Notes: generated by a model not told the origin, from the sequence alone. 51,024 nucleotides of DNA from Prevotella sp. UBA2755 (GCA_002353225.1 DEJF01000056.1:1-51024), one strand, 5' to 3'. Shown: positions 33,658 through 43,508, counted from the stretch's first letter. Translations and numbers: made by a program.

Positions 33658-34404
33658 TTACTTTTGTTTTTTATTACTGTTTATTATTAATTTCTCTAAG
33701 AATCGTATCTGGTCGGCAAAGTAAGCGTTCTTCTCTGGGAAGTTGTTGCTAAGCCGCTGGATGATGTCGAGTGCTTTCTGGTAGCGTCCTTGTTTGATAT
33801 AGATGCGTGCCAGTGTCTCTGTGAAGTATTCCTCCTCGGCGGGCTCTTCCTCGATGACGGGAGCCTCTGCAGGCTCTTCCTCATCTCTCAGTTCGTTGAG
33901 CAGGATACGTCCTTGCTCTTCCTGCAGGAAGTGGTCGATGAGGTCTTGTCCCTGCATCTGTGGCAGTTCCTCATTAGTCTCATTGTCCTCACTCTCCAAC
34001 AGATAGGCGACATAGTCGACGGTAGCGTCTTTGGGAGTAGGGCGACGCTTCGTCTTCTTCTCCTCGGACTCCTCGGCAGGGATGGAGTCGAGGAAGGTGT
34101 CGATGAGAGCCATCGTGCGACTCTCGTCTTTGGTGTTGGCTGCAGGCTGTTGGCTTTGTGCCGTATCCCTGAGTTGATAGTGTGCCGCCTCCACCAGATT
34201 GAAGAGTTTTCTGCGATCAGTGATATAGACAGCAGCCCGTCGTAACTCCTCGTCGAACGAGGGGTCGTGGAGCAGGTAGAGGTTTTGGAGCATCAGCAGA
34301 CGGACGGTCTGGAAGTAGGGATGTAACGCCAGTTGTGAACGCAACTCATACAGCGTGTCGCGGTCCATCTGTTCTGGGTGGTTGATCAGTTCTACTAAGT
34401 CCAT
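33658..34404 (-). CDS. TPR-like protein of the lptE-secG operon
   Basis: In this 248-residue protein the C-terminal part has a TPR-like segment (LARIYIKQGRYQKALDIIQRL) and the N-terminal part is helical (LYELRSQLALHPYFQTVRLL). Acidic Glu-rich linkers occupy about 105-190. No signal peptide. The gene lies 12 bp after lptE and 1 bp before secG. In Bacteroidales this small TPR gene is commonly found in this neighbourhood; its function is not known to me. Confidence 0.75.
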   Translation of the reverse strand: MDLVELINHPEQMDRDTLYELRSQLALHPYFQTVRLLMLQNLYLLHDPSFDEELRRAAVYITDRRKLFNLVEAAHYQLRDTAQSQQPAANTKDESRTMALIDTFLDSIPAEESEEKKTKRRPTPKDATVDYVAYLLESEDNETNEELPQMQGQDLIDHFLQEEQGRILLNELRDEEEPAEAPVIEEEPAEEEYFTETLARIYIKQGRYQKALDIIQRLSNNFPEKNAYFADQIRFLEKLIINSNKKQK

Positions 34405-34416
34405 TTCCTCATTTTA

Positions 34417-34938
34417 TTACCAGTTTGCCACAGTGGCATTGAATATCTGTTCACACAGGTCTTTAACCATCTGTGTCACGAGTTCCTCCTGTACGGAGTT
34501 CAGTGACTGTGTGGTCTCGTATGTCGAAGTCGCCGTAAACTGGCGCTCGAAGTCTTCTTTGTGGTTGACATTGTTGGTGAAGCGCACGTTGACAGTCATG
34601 GAGAGTTCCGTCTGTGCGGAGTATCCCTCTGCCGATACCGACTTGTTGCGCTGCTGGTATTGCGTAATCTCACCCTCTATCTTCAGGTCACCATTACGTC
34701 GTACCTGTTCCAGACGAGTGTGGTTGGCAAACTCATCCTTCAACTGGTTGTTGAACATAGGTCCCATAGGTCCCCACACATAACTGGAGCGGATGGGGAA
34801 GTCGGCAATCTGGATAGTCTTCGTCTTGGTATAGTCGATGCTCGCTCCGTTGAACTTATAACTGACGGAGCATGCCGAAAACAGCAGAACTGTCGTCAGG
34901 CAAAGCCAGATGCGACGTATGTTACTTGTCCAATCCAT
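34417..34938 (-). CDS. lptE: LptE-like LPS-assembly lipoprotein
   Basis: This 173-residue protein has a lipoprotein signal peptide ending in LLFSAC and the LptE pattern SVSYKFNGASIDYTKTKTI, followed by NQLKDEFANHTRL. LptE plugs and assembles the LptD outer-membrane channel for lipopolysaccharide. It overlaps the sigma-54-type regulator gene upstream by 17 bp, an arrangement I associate with Bacteroidetes. Confidence 0.85.
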   Translation of the reverse strand: MDWTSNIRRIWLCLTTVLLFSACSVSYKFNGASIDYTKTKTIQIADFPIRSSYVWGPMGPMFNNQLKDEFANHTRLEQVRRNGDLKIEGEITQYQQRNKSVSAEGYSAQTELSMTVNVRFTNNVNHKEDFERQFTATSTYETTQSLNSVQEELVTQMVKDLCEQIFNATVANW

Positions 34939-36145
34939 ATTGTTTCAGTCTTCTGTATAAGGTACGGTCACTGATACCCAGTTCCTGTGCCGCTTTTTTA
35001 CGATTACCTCCATTACGGTCGAGCGCCTTCTCCAAAGCCTGTCGGCTCCATGCGTCGAGGTTCAGGTTCTCTGGTTCCTTGACGGGCTCCACATACTCCT
35101 CTGCCACGGCATCTTCAAGCGTGGTAGTAGGGATGGTAGGGATCGTAGGTATTGTAGGGATAGTAGGGGAGGCAGGTACCGTTGTTGATGGTACTGCCTG
35201 TACATCCTCTATCTGTTTCTTCAGTGTACTCATCTCACGGCGCATGTCGTTGACGTTGCTGCGCAGTTCGAAGAGAATCTTGTATAATATCTCACGCTCG
35301 TTTTCAAACGAGTGGTTACCTTCATTGTGAATCGTGGTAAGTTGGGTCGTCTCCTGATCCTGCGGAATGAAACGAGCCAGAATCTCAGGAGTAATCTGTC
35401 GCTCTGTGGACAGAATAGATATCTGTTCCGTGATATTCTTCAACTGTCGCACGTTACCAGGCCATTTATAGCGCATAAGCATCATCTTTGCCTCCTCCGT
35501 CAGCACCACCTTGTCCATGCGGTATTTCTCTGCCATCTGCATGGCAAAGAGACGGAACAGCAAAACGATATCCTCCCCACGGTCGCGCAGAGGTGGTATC
35601 TGGATGGGGATGGAGTTCAGACGATAGTAGAGGTCCTCGCGGAATCGTCCCTCGCTGATAGCCTGTCGGATATTGACATTGGTGGCTGCGACGATGCGCA
35701 CATCCGTCTTGCGGACCTCAGTGGCTCCCACAGGGATATACTCACCCGTCTCCAGCACACGAAGCAGTCGTGCCTGTGTGGCAAGTGGCAGTTCACCCAC
35801 CTCATCCAAGAATAATGTCCCCTTGTTGGCAACACCGAAGTAACCAGGGGAGTCGTTGATGGCACCTGTAAAAGAGCCCTTGACGTGTCCGAACAACTCA
35901 CTGTCGATGGTGCCCTCAGGGATGGAGCCACAGTTAATGGCGAAATACTTCTCGCGACGGCGTGGGGAGTTGTCGTGAATGACACGGGGGATAATCTCCT
36001 TACCCACACCACTCTCGCCAACGATGAGCACACTCAAGTCAGTGGGTGCCACCTGTAAGGCGACATCCAGCGCATGGTTCAACGCCTCGCAGTTACCTAC
36101 GATGTTGTAACGCTGTTTGATGCTCTGTAACTCCGAACTCTTCAT
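34922..36145 (-). CDS. Sigma-54-dependent transcriptional activator
   Basis: This 407-residue protein has an AAA+ domain with Walker A GESGVGKE, a GSFTGA loop that contacts sigma-54 (usually GAFTGA), FLDEVGELP Walker B, then a C-terminal Fis-type HTH (KKAAQELGISDRTLYRRL). It lacks an N-terminal response-regulator receiver. A linker of repeated PTI units (DNA about 35113-35170) separates the AAA+ and Fis domains. The upstream promoter (36154-36161) lies only 8 bp before the ATG, so the transcript would be nearly leaderless. Confidence 0.9.
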   Translation of the reverse strand: MKSSELQSIKQRYNIVGNCEALNHALDVALQVAPTDLSVLIVGESGVGKEIIPRVIHDNSPRRREKYFAINCGSIPEGTIDSELFGHVKGSFTGAINDSPGYFGVANKGTLFLDEVGELPLATQARLLRVLETGEYIPVGATEVRKTDVRIVAATNVNIRQAISEGRFREDLYYRLNSIPIQIPPLRDRGEDIVLLFRLFAMQMAEKYRMDKVVLTEEAKMMLMRYKWPGNVRQLKNITEQISILSTERQITPEILARFIPQDQETTQLTTIHNEGNHSFENEREILYKILFELRSNVNDMRREMSTLKKQIEDVQAVPSTTVPASPTIPTIPTIPTIPTTTLEDAVAEEYVEPVKEPENLNLDAWSRQALEKALDRNGGNRKKAAQELGISDRTLYRRLKQYGLDK

Positions 36146-36153
36146 TTAGCCGA

Positions 36154-36161
36154 CAAAGGTA
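36154..36161 (-). promoter_or_regulatory. Promoter -7 box of the sigma-54-type regulator
   Basis: TACCTTTG on the minus strand, 8 bp before the ATG; -33 is not clear. Confidence 0.6.
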
Positions 36162-36200
36162 CAAAGAAAATCTGACATAATGGCATACTTTTGCCGAAAA

Positions 36201-37355
36201 TTAACTTTCAGCCTTGTCTGCCTGCTCCTCTTTAGGTTTGGCATCGTCCTTTCTGAACTGGTCTTTTGCCTTTGGAATGGCGAAGCGAACCTTCTCGCTG
36301 TCATCACGTTTCTCGTGGAAGAGTTTAGGTAGTGGGTTCTGCAAAGGCTCGTCATAATCCTGACGGTTGCGGAACACGTCGATAGCGGTATAGACAGCCT
36401 GACGGAAAGAGTTCTCGTCAGCCTTGCCCTGACCCGCAATATCAAATGCCGTCCCATGGTCTGGGGATGTACGAACGATAGGCAGTCCTGCTGTGAAGTT
36501 GACACCGCTCTCCAAGGCGATGGTCTTGAATGGAGCCAGTCCCTGATCGTGGTACATGGCAAGCACGCCGTCGAAATGGTCATAAGCATTGCTGCCGAAG
36601 AAACCATCAGCAGGGTAGGGACCAAAAGCCTGAATGCCCTGTTTCTCCAACTCGTCGATGGCAGGTTTGATAACCTCCTGTTCCTCAGAGCCTAACAGAC
36701 CGTTGTCACCAGCATGAGGATTCAAGGAGAGCACAGCGATGCGAGGATTCGAGATGCGGAAATCACGCTTCAGACTCTTATGGAAGATCGTTGCCTTCTC
36801 GATAATCGCTTCTTTAGTGATAGCTTTTGCAATATCCTTGATAGGCAGATGCGTAGTGACCAAAGCCACTCTGAGACTTTCGTTCATGAGAATCATCAGT
36901 GCCTTGTTGCCGTCACCCACACTGGTCTCGATATACTCCGTATGACCAGGGAAGTGGAAACCAGGGCTCTGGATGGTTGCCTTGTTGATAGGTGCCGTCA
37001 CCAGAACGTCAAACAGTCCTGCGCGATAGTCGGTCATAGCACGGTCGAGTGCTTTATAAGCAGCCTGTCCAGCCTCCTCAGACGGTTGTCCAAGTTCCAC
37101 CTTCACATCCTCGTCGAAACAGGTGAGGATATTCAGTCTGCCATCACGAGCCTCCTCTGCGGAATTGATGATACTGAAATTCGTATCCAGATTAAGTGCC
37201 TTACGATGGTAGGCGGCAATCTTAGGGGAACCATAGATGATGGGGGTACACAATTCAAACATAGCAGGGTCGGAGAAGGTCTTGAGAATCACCTCATAGC
37301 CGACACCGTTGGTATCTCCTTGCGTGATAGCCACGCGAATCATTTTTTCTTCCAT
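36201..37355 (-). CDS. pdxA: 4-hydroxythreonine-4-phosphate dehydrogenase PdxA
   Basis: This 384-residue protein begins RVAITQGDTNGVGYEV and contains the metal-binding histidine region PGHTEY, the NPHAGD motif, AMYHDQGLAPFK and VRTSPDHGTAFDIAG, all characteristic of PdxA of pyridoxal phosphate synthesis. The C-terminal ~40 residues are a charged Lys/Glu extension beyond the usual length. It starts 2 bp after rlmN and is probably co-transcribed with it. Confidence 0.93.
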   Translation of the reverse strand: MEEKMIRVAITQGDTNGVGYEVILKTFSDPAMFELCTPIIYGSPKIAAYHRKALNLDTNFSIINSAEEARDGRLNILTCFDEDVKVELGQPSEEAGQAAYKALDRAMTDYRAGLFDVLVTAPINKATIQSPGFHFPGHTEYIETSVGDGNKALMILMNESLRVALVTTHLPIKDIAKAITKEAIIEKATIFHKSLKRDFRISNPRIAVLSLNPHAGDNGLLGSEEQEVIKPAIDELEKQGIQAFGPYPADGFFGSNAYDHFDGVLAMYHDQGLAPFKTIALESGVNFTAGLPIVRTSPDHGTAFDIAGQGKADENSFRQAVYTAIDVFRNRQDYDEPLQNPLPKLFHEKRDDSEKVRFAIPKAKDQFRKDDAKPKEEQADKAES

Positions 37356-37357
37356 TG

Positions 37358-38446
37358 TTATATAGGGTTGTTAGGGTTGTTAGGGGGTGTAGGGGCGTTG
37401 GGGGCTTGCTTCGCAGTGCTCAGCAAGCCGCAGGCGGCGAGGATGTCTTGTCCTCGACTGGCACGGATGGTGGTGGTGATACCATGATGTGTCAGGTAGT
37501 CACGCAGAGCCTCCATGCGCTTCTCGTCAGACGAGGGCAGGTCAACATCAGGAATCTCGTGGAAACGGATGAGGTTGACACGACACTCCAAGCCATTCAG
37601 CAGTTTTACGATCTCTCGTCCATACAGCGGGGAGTCGTTGAGTCCTCCGAAACAGATATACTCGAAGGAGCAACGTCGCTGGTGTGTGAAGTCATATTGG
37701 CGCAACAACTCAACGGTCTCTGTGATGGGCATCGCCTTCTCAGCAGGCATCAACTGCTGGCGTTGCTCATGCAATGGGGAATGCATCGAGATCGCCACAT
37801 GACACTCACTCTCGTCAAGATAGCGTTTCAGTTTGCCACGGACACCCACCGAACTCACTGTGATACGCTTCGGACTCCATTGGTAGCCCCAAGGAGCCGT
37901 CATGATCTCACAGACCTGCAGGACGGCATCAAGGTTGTCCATCGGTTCTCCTTGTCCCATGAATACGATATTCGTCAAAGTGTCTGCCTCTGGCATCGCA
38001 TATATCTGGTTGAGGATATCCGCAGCGGTGAGGTTACCCTGCCACCCCTGCTTACCTGTCTGACAGAACAGGCAGTTCATCTTACAGCCCACCTGGCACG
38101 ACACGCAGATGGTGGCACGGTCACCATCTGGGATATAGACCGTTTCTACAAAACGCTCAGTCCCGCTTGTTGCTGTGTCACAGCAACATACTGGGAAGAG
38201 GTACTTGATCGTCCCGTCTTTCGAGCGTTGACAGTCGATAGGCTCCATTGCTCCCACCTCGTATTCCTCTGCGAGCCGCTGGCGGTTTTGCTTCGAGAGA
38301 TTTGTCATCTCGTCGATGCTCCGCACATGTTTTTCGTAAAGCCACTGGGCAATCTGCTTTGCCGTGAAGGCAGGCATACCGAGTTCACTGACGACACTTT
38401 TCAGTTCCGTCGGAGTCATTGCCAGTAGTCTCTTCTTTGTATTCAT
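37358..38446 (-). CDS. rlmN: 23S rRNA and tRNA adenine-C2 methyltransferase RlmN
   Basis: This 362-residue radical-SAM enzyme has the cluster motif CKMNCLFC (CxxxCxxC), the preceding ATICVSCQVG, MGQGEPMDN and the catalytic cysteine region near the C-terminus. It methylates A2503 of 23S rRNA and A37 of some tRNAs. The last residues are a short Pro/Asn tail. The promoter (38452-38459) ends 5 bp before the ATG, implying a leaderless message. Confidence 0.95.
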   Translation of the reverse strand: MNTKKRLLAMTPTELKSVVSELGMPAFTAKQIAQWLYEKHVRSIDEMTNLSKQNRQRLAEEYEVGAMEPIDCQRSKDGTIKYLFPVCCCDTATSGTERFVETVYIPDGDRATICVSCQVGCKMNCLFCQTGKQGWQGNLTAADILNQIYAMPEADTLTNIVFMGQGEPMDNLDAVLQVCEIMTAPWGYQWSPKRITVSSVGVRGKLKRYLDESECHVAISMHSPLHEQRQQLMPAEKAMPITETVELLRQYDFTHQRRCSFEYICFGGLNDSPLYGREIVKLLNGLECRVNLIRFHEIPDVDLPSSDEKRMEALRDYLTHHGITTTIRASRGQDILAACGLLSTAKQAPNAPTPPNNPNNPI

Positions 38447-38451
38447 GCCTG

Positions 38452-38459
38452 CAAAGGTA
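38452..38459 (-). promoter_or_regulatory. Promoter -7 box of rlmN
   Basis: TACCTTTG on the minus strand, with 5 bp between it and the ATG. Confidence 0.65.
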
Positions 38460-38503
38460 CAAAATAATTTTGAGCATTAGCGTGGATTTAGCGGAAAAAG
38501 TTG

Positions 38504-38511
38504 TACCTTTG
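38504..38511 (+). promoter_or_regulatory. Promoter -7 box of the GT2-DUF4922-SpoIID gene
   Basis: TACCTTTG, 27 bp before ATG 38539, divergent from the rlmN promoter. Confidence 0.7.
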
Positions 38512-38538
38512 TGCCTAAATCAAATTAAAAGAAACAAC

Positions 38539-41500
38539 ATGAAGCAAAAAATAGATTGCTTTCTTGCCTGTCAGTCGGTGGAGTCATTGTCAGAAACGAT
38601 TGCGCAGTTGCGTCAAAGTCCTGCAGTCCGCCATATCTATTTGATGGTCCAAAAAGACCTTGTAGGCTCGGAGGCACCACAAGATTGTACGTTATTGGTC
38701 GTGGAGCAGTTGCAGAGCAGCCAATATGTGATGCAGATCGCTGAACATGCCGTAGCATCCTATACCTTATTGGTCACTAAACCCACACCAGTCTCATTAG
38801 GTGCCACCGCTTTAGAGCGTATGTTGTTGGTAGCGGAGGATACCCATGCCGCTATGGTGTATAGTGACCGCTGGCAGGTGGAGAATGGTGAGCGGAAAGC
38901 CCATCCTGTGATTGACTACCAAGAAGGTGCGTTGCGTAATGATTTCGATTTCGGCAGTCTGATATTGATGCGTACCTCTCTGATACATCAATATGCCACA
39001 ACAGACCATGAGCATGACTATCAGTGGGCAGGATTCTACGACCTCCGCCTGTTCCTGAGCCGGGAAGGAATGCTGTTCCACCTGAACGAATACCTTTATA
39101 CTGAAGAGGAAACCGACCTGCGAGCCTCTGGTGTGAAGCAGTTTGACTATGTCAATCCTGCCAATCGGGAAGTACAGATAGAGATGGAACAGGCTTGTAC
39201 GGCACATCTCCGTCAGATTGGTGCTTTGGTAGATACCAGTCAGTATCAGGAGGTGGACTTTGATGAGCAGGATTTTGAGGTGGAGGCATCTGTTGTCATC
39301 CCTGTCTTCAATCGTGAGAAGACCATCAAGGATGCTGTAGAGAGTGCCCTCTCGCAGAAAGTAAGTTTCAAATATAATGTCATCGTGGTGAATAATCACT
39401 CCACGGATAGGACAGGCGAGATTCTGTCCAGTCTGTTGTCATGCCATGACAACAAACTCTACGTCATCGTGCCAGAACGCCACGACTTGGGTATTGGCGG
39501 ATGCTGGAACGAGGCGATTAATAGTCCTTATTGCGGACGCTTTGCCGTACAACTGGACTCTGATGACCTTTATTCATCGCCCAAGACCTTGCAGACCATC
39601 GTGGATGCGTTCCATAAACAACATGCCGCCATGATAGTAGGCTCCTATCGGATGTGTGACTTCGACCTGAACACACTGCCACCAGGACTCATCGACCATC
39701 GAGAGTGGACAGATGAGAATGGACCGAATAACGCTCTGCGTATCAATGGCTTGGGTGCACCACGTGCTTTCTTCACCCCCTTGCTCCGACAGGTGCAGTT
39801 TCCCAATACCTCCTATGGCGAGGATTATGCCTTGGGCTTGTTGTTCTCACGTCGTTACCGTATCGGACGTATCTACACAGAACTATACCTCTGTCGCCGT
39901 TGGGGAGGCAACTCCGACGCTGCTCTCTCTGTTGAGAAGATTAATGCCAATAACCTCTATAAGGATCGTCTGCGCACGATGGAGGTCAAGGCACGCCAGC
40001 AGGTGAACAAAGGGGCGGCGACCGTGATGAGCCAGTCACCTATGATGCGCTTCTTCCATCGTCAGTTGAAGACGTGGGAAGAGGTACGTCAGCGTTATCG
40101 TGACCTGCAACAGGTAGAGACCCGTGAACTGGTAGGCGAGGGGATGGCAGTGGAAGTACAGTGGAACCCTGCCCGTATCCGTTCCACAGGGGCAAAGATT
40201 GACGCTAAGTCATTGGCAGAGCGTCCTTGTTTTCTGTGTGCGGAGAATCGTCCGAAAGAACAAATCCATCGTGTGATAGACGGAAAGTATGAGTTATTGG
40301 TCAACCCATTTCCCATCTTACCCGTCCATTTCACCTTGCCTACGCTGAAACACCAGCCACAGGCGATTCGTCCGATGTATGGCGAGATATGCCGACTGAT
40401 GTCAGACAATTCCGAACTCACCATATTATATAATGGTCCGAAGTGTGGTGCCTCAGCCCCAGACCATGCCCATCTGCAAGCCGTCAGCACAGGTGTCCTG
40501 CCCTTGCAGAAGAACTGGCAGCGGCTGAGCCGTAATCTGGTGGAGGTCGTGAAGGAAGACGAGGAGGACGGTATCTGGCATATTGCCGACTATCCTGCTG
40601 CCGCCTTCCTGATTCGCAGTCACTCACAAGAGGTCAGTGAACAACTCTTCAAGCGTCTCTATGCCTGTCTGCCCCAACGAGAGGATGAGACAGAGCCTAT
40701 GATGAATATCATTGCCTGGCGACAAGGTGATATCTTGTTGAGTGTGGTACTCCCACGTAGTCAGCATCGTCCTGCCTGCTATACGGCAGAGGGCGCAGGA
40801 CAGTATATCATCAGTCCGGGTGCCGTAGATATGGGCGGACTCCTGATTACTCCTCGTGAGGAGGATTTCCGCAAGATCACCATAGAGGTAGCCCAGAGTA
40901 TCTATGAGGAGGTGTCACTCACCTCGGCACAGATGCAGGAAGTGATGGAGAAACTGAAGAACTATTCCGTCAATGCTCCTTCTACTCCCGTTGCCTCCAA
41001 ACAACCAGATGTGACAGTGGGTATTGTGAGTGGACAGAAGATAGAGTTTGCCCTGAACGCTCCCTATATGGCAAAAGGAGAACTGATAGAGGGCGAACAG
41101 ACCGTAGAGTTCTCGGAGGGTGGTATCCTGTGGCGAGGAATGCAGTATCGTGAGTTGACCTTCACGCCACAGTCGCCTACCGCCTCTTTCTCCCTGCATG
41201 ATGTGACGATTGGTGTGAATTTCCATTGGGAGCGTAAGGAGACACAGGTGTTCCTTGGAACGTTACGCTTAGTGGTGGAGGCTGATAAGATTACCGCTAT
41301 CAACCAGTTGCCTGTCGAGCAATACCTTGCCAGTGTGATCTCCAGTGAGATGAAGGCGACGGCAGGACTGGAACTGTTGAAGGCGCATGCCGTCATCTCC
41401 CGTTCGTGGTTGCTTGCCCAGATGAGACGCAGGGAAGAGAACAGTGAGAAGAAAGACGGTTTCTTCTCTTTTATCAAGAAAGACGATGAGATGATCCGTT

Positions 41501-42213
41501 GGTACGACCGTGAGGACCATACCATCTTCGATGTGTGTGCCGACGACCATTGCCAGCGTTATCAGGGTATCACCAAGCAAACCAGCAAGGCTGTCGAGCA
41601 GGCGTTGAAAGCCACTCGTGGATGTATCCTCTGCTATGGGGATGAGATTTGTGATGCCCGTTTCTCCAAATGCTGTGGCGGTATGACGGAGGAGTTCCAG
41701 TATTGCTGGGAAGATACCCCCAAACCTTATTTAGTATCTGTGGCGGACCCGTTCTGCAATACCAACGATAAGGAGGTGCTCTCCCAGGTACTTAACGACT
41801 ACGACTTGGAGACCAACGATTTCTATCGCTGGACGGTGGAATATACCACAGAGGAATTGTCTAAACTCGTCAACGAGAAACTGAAAGACGACTTTGGAAC
41901 GATTACCGACCTGATTCCTGTGGAGCGAGGTAAGAGCGGTCGTATCTGGAAACTGAAGATCGTGGGTACGAAGAAGACACTGACGATTGGTAAGGAACTG
42001 GAGATACGTCGTGCCCTCAGTGAGAGTCACCTGTATAGTTCCGCTTTCGATGTGGAGAAGACCGCCAAGGGCTTCCGCCTGCAAGGAAAAGGGTGGGGAC
42101 ATGGTGTCGGACTCTGCCAGATCGGTGCTGCCGTGATGGGACAGAAAGGATATAAATACGACGAGATATTATTGCACTACTATCGTGGTGCGGAGATTAA
42201 GAAAATATATTAA
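38539..42213 (+). CDS. GT2 glycosyltransferase-DUF4922-SpoIID fusion protein
   Basis: This 1224-residue protein joins several domains. A glycosyltransferase-like N-terminal domain is followed by a GT2 domain (ASVVIPVFNREKTI, VNNHSTDRTGEIL, AVQLDSDD), then a DUF4922/HIT-like domain (RPCFLCAENRP, GPKCGASAPDHAHLQ), and finally a SpoIID/LytB domain (VEQYLASVISSEM, AHAVISRSWLLAQ, KGWGHGVGLCQIGA). SpoIID relatives cleave peptidoglycan glycan strands; DUF4922 resembles nucleotide-sugar phosphorylases. No signal peptide is seen, which is odd for a cell-wall enzyme. ATG 38539 is chosen because a promoter lies just before it and upstream frame lacks protein character. The MFS gene follows 5 bp later. 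Confidence 0.8.
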   Translation: MKQKIDCFLACQSVESLSETIAQLRQSPAVRHIYLMVQKDLVGSEAPQDCTLLVVEQLQSSQYVMQIAEHAVASYTLLVTKPTPVSLGATALERMLLVAEDTHAAMVYSDRWQVENGERKAHPVIDYQEGALRNDFDFGSLILMRTSLIHQYATTDHEHDYQWAGFYDLRLFLSREGMLFHLNEYLYTEEETDLRASGVKQFDYVNPANREVQIEMEQACTAHLRQIGALVDTSQYQEVDFDEQDFEVEASVVIPVFNREKTIKDAVESALSQKVSFKYNVIVVNNHSTDRTGEILSSLLSCHDNKLYVIVPERHDLGIGGCWNEAINSPYCGRFAVQLDSDDLYSSPKTLQTIVDAFHKQHAAMIVGSYRMCDFDLNTLPPGLIDHREWTDENGPNNALRINGLGAPRAFFTPLLRQVQFPNTSYGEDYALGLLFSRRYRIGRIYTELYLCRRWGGNSDAALSVEKINANNLYKDRLRTMEVKARQQVNKGAATVMSQSPMMRFFHRQLKTWEEVRQRYRDLQQVETRELVGEGMAVEVQWNPARIRSTGAKIDAKSLAERPCFLCAENRPKEQIHRVIDGKYELLVNPFPILPVHFTLPTLKHQPQAIRPMYGEICRLMSDNSELTILYNGPKCGASAPDHAHLQAVSTGVLPLQKNWQRLSRNLVEVVKEDEEDGIWHIADYPAAAFLIRSHSQEVSEQLFKRLYACLPQREDETEPMMNIIAWRQGDILLSVVLPRSQHRPACYTAEGAGQYIISPGAVDMGGLLITPREEDFRKITIEVAQSIYEEVSLTSAQMQEVMEKLKNYSVNAPSTPVASKQPDVTVGIVSGQKIEFALNAPYMAKGELIEGEQTVEFSEGGILWRGMQYRELTFTPQSPTASFSLHDVTIGVNFHWERKETQVFLGTLRLVVEADKITAINQLPVEQYLASVISSEMKATAGLELLKAHAVISRSWLLAQMRRREENSEKKDGFFSFIKKDDEMIRWYDREDHTIFDVCADDHCQRYQGITKQTSKAVEQALKATRGCILCYGDEICDARFSKCCGGMTEEFQYCWEDTPKPYLVSVADPFCNTNDKEVLSQVLNDYDLETNDFYRWTVEYTTEELSKLVNEKLKDDFGTITDLIPVERGKSGRIWKLKIVGTKKTLTIGKELEIRRALSESHLYSSAFDVEKTAKGFRLQGKGWGHGVGLCQIGAAVMGQKGYKYDEILLHYYRGAEIKKIY

Positions 42214-42218
42214 TACAA

Positions 42219-43499
42219 ATGAACAAAAGAACACCGTGGGCTTGGGTGCCCACACTTTACTTTGCCGAGGGCGTACCCTATGTTGCCGTGATGACGATCT
42301 CGCTCATTATGTATAAGCGACTCGGCTTGTCGAACACGGATATCACCTTGTATACCTCTTGGCTTTATCTGCCGTGGGTCATCAAACCTTTGTGGAGTCC
42401 CTTCGTGGATATGCTACGCTCCAAGCGTTGGTGGATTGTCACGATGCAGATACTCATCGCAGCGGCATTAGGAGGTGTCGCTTTCACGATACCAGGACCG
42501 TGGTGGTTGCAAGGCTCCCTCTGTTTCTTCTGGTTGATGGCGTTCAGCAGTGCTACGCATGATATCGCTGCTGATGGCTTCTATATGTTAGGACTCGACC
42601 AGCACGAGCAGGCGTATTTTGTGGGTATCCGCTCTACGTTCTATCGTATTGCCACCATCTTCTCGTCAGGACTGTTGGTAGGTTTGGCTGGTGCCCTGCA
42701 GGTACTCACCCGTAATATCCGTTACTCATGGAGTCTGGTGTTTTATCTGATGGCAGGACTCTTTATCGGCTTGTGGCTCTATCACCACTGGGTATTACCC
42801 AAACCGGCAGAGGATGGGGATAAGTCAAAGAAGACAGCTGGAGAGATTATCGCTGAGTTCAAACAGACCGTTGTGACTTTCTTCCAGAAGTCACAGGTAT
42901 GGGCAGGTATCTGCTTTATGCTGTTCTATCGTATGCCAGAGGGCTTGCTTGCCAAGGTGTCAGCGCTCTTCTTGGTTGACGCTCCCCATAATGGTGGTTT
43001 AGGACTCTCCGACGGAGAGTATGGACTGGTACAGGGAACGGTAGGTGTCATTGGTCTGACCTTAGGGGGCATCCTTGGTGGTATTGCCGCCAGTCGTGAC
43101 GGTTTGAAGAAATGGTTATGGCCCATGGTGATGGCGATCACACTGCCCGACTTGGTGTATGTCTACCTGTCGTATGTGATGCCTTCCAACCTGCTGACGA
43201 TCAATGTCTGCGTGTTCATCGAGCAGTTTGGCTATGGCTTTGGCTTCTCTGCCTATATGCTATACCTTATATATTATAGTCAGGGTGAGCATAAGACTAG
43301 TCACTATGCGCTCTGTACCGCCTTCATGGCACTCTCGATGATGATACCGGGTATGTTTGCGGGAGCCTTACAGGAGGCTGTCGGATATCAGGCATTCTTC
43401 CTGATCGTGATAGCGGCATGCTCGCTGACCTATATCGTGACGGCATTCCTGAAGATTGACCCGGAGTTTGGTAAGAAAGCAATAGAAGAGCAGGAATAA
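42219..43499 (+). CDS. MFS transporter, AmpG-like
   Basis: This 426-residue protein has about twelve membrane helices. The N-terminus WVPTLYFAEGVPYVAV and ATHDIAADGFYMLGL match AmpG-type permeases, which import anhydromuropeptides or related cell-wall fragments. It starts 5 bp after the SpoIID-fusion gene, so cell-wall salvage is a coherent shared role. The substrate cannot be decided from the sequence. Confidence 0.85.
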   Translation: MNKRTPWAWVPTLYFAEGVPYVAVMTISLIMYKRLGLSNTDITLYTSWLYLPWVIKPLWSPFVDMLRSKRWWIVTMQILIAAALGGVAFTIPGPWWLQGSLCFFWLMAFSSATHDIAADGFYMLGLDQHEQAYFVGIRSTFYRIATIFSSGLLVGLAGALQVLTRNIRYSWSLVFYLMAGLFIGLWLYHHWVLPKPAEDGDKSKKTAGEIIAEFKQTVVTFFQKSQVWAGICFMLFYRMPEGLLAKVSALFLVDAPHNGGLGLSDGEYGLVQGTVGVIGLTLGGILGGIAASRDGLKKWLWPMVMAITLPDLVYVYLSYVMPSNLLTINVCVFIEQFGYGFGFSAYMLYLIYYSQGEHKTSHYALCTAFMALSMMIPGMFAGALQEAVGYQAFFLIVIAACSLTYIVTAFLKIDPEFGKKAIEEQE

Positions 43500-43508
43500 T
43501 ACAAAACG

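Noticed and set aside
33252..38446. Many plus-strand open frames opposite secG, lptE, pdxA and rlmN
   Set aside because: They are shadows of strongly recognisable minus-strand genes, and lack promoters and domain patterns.
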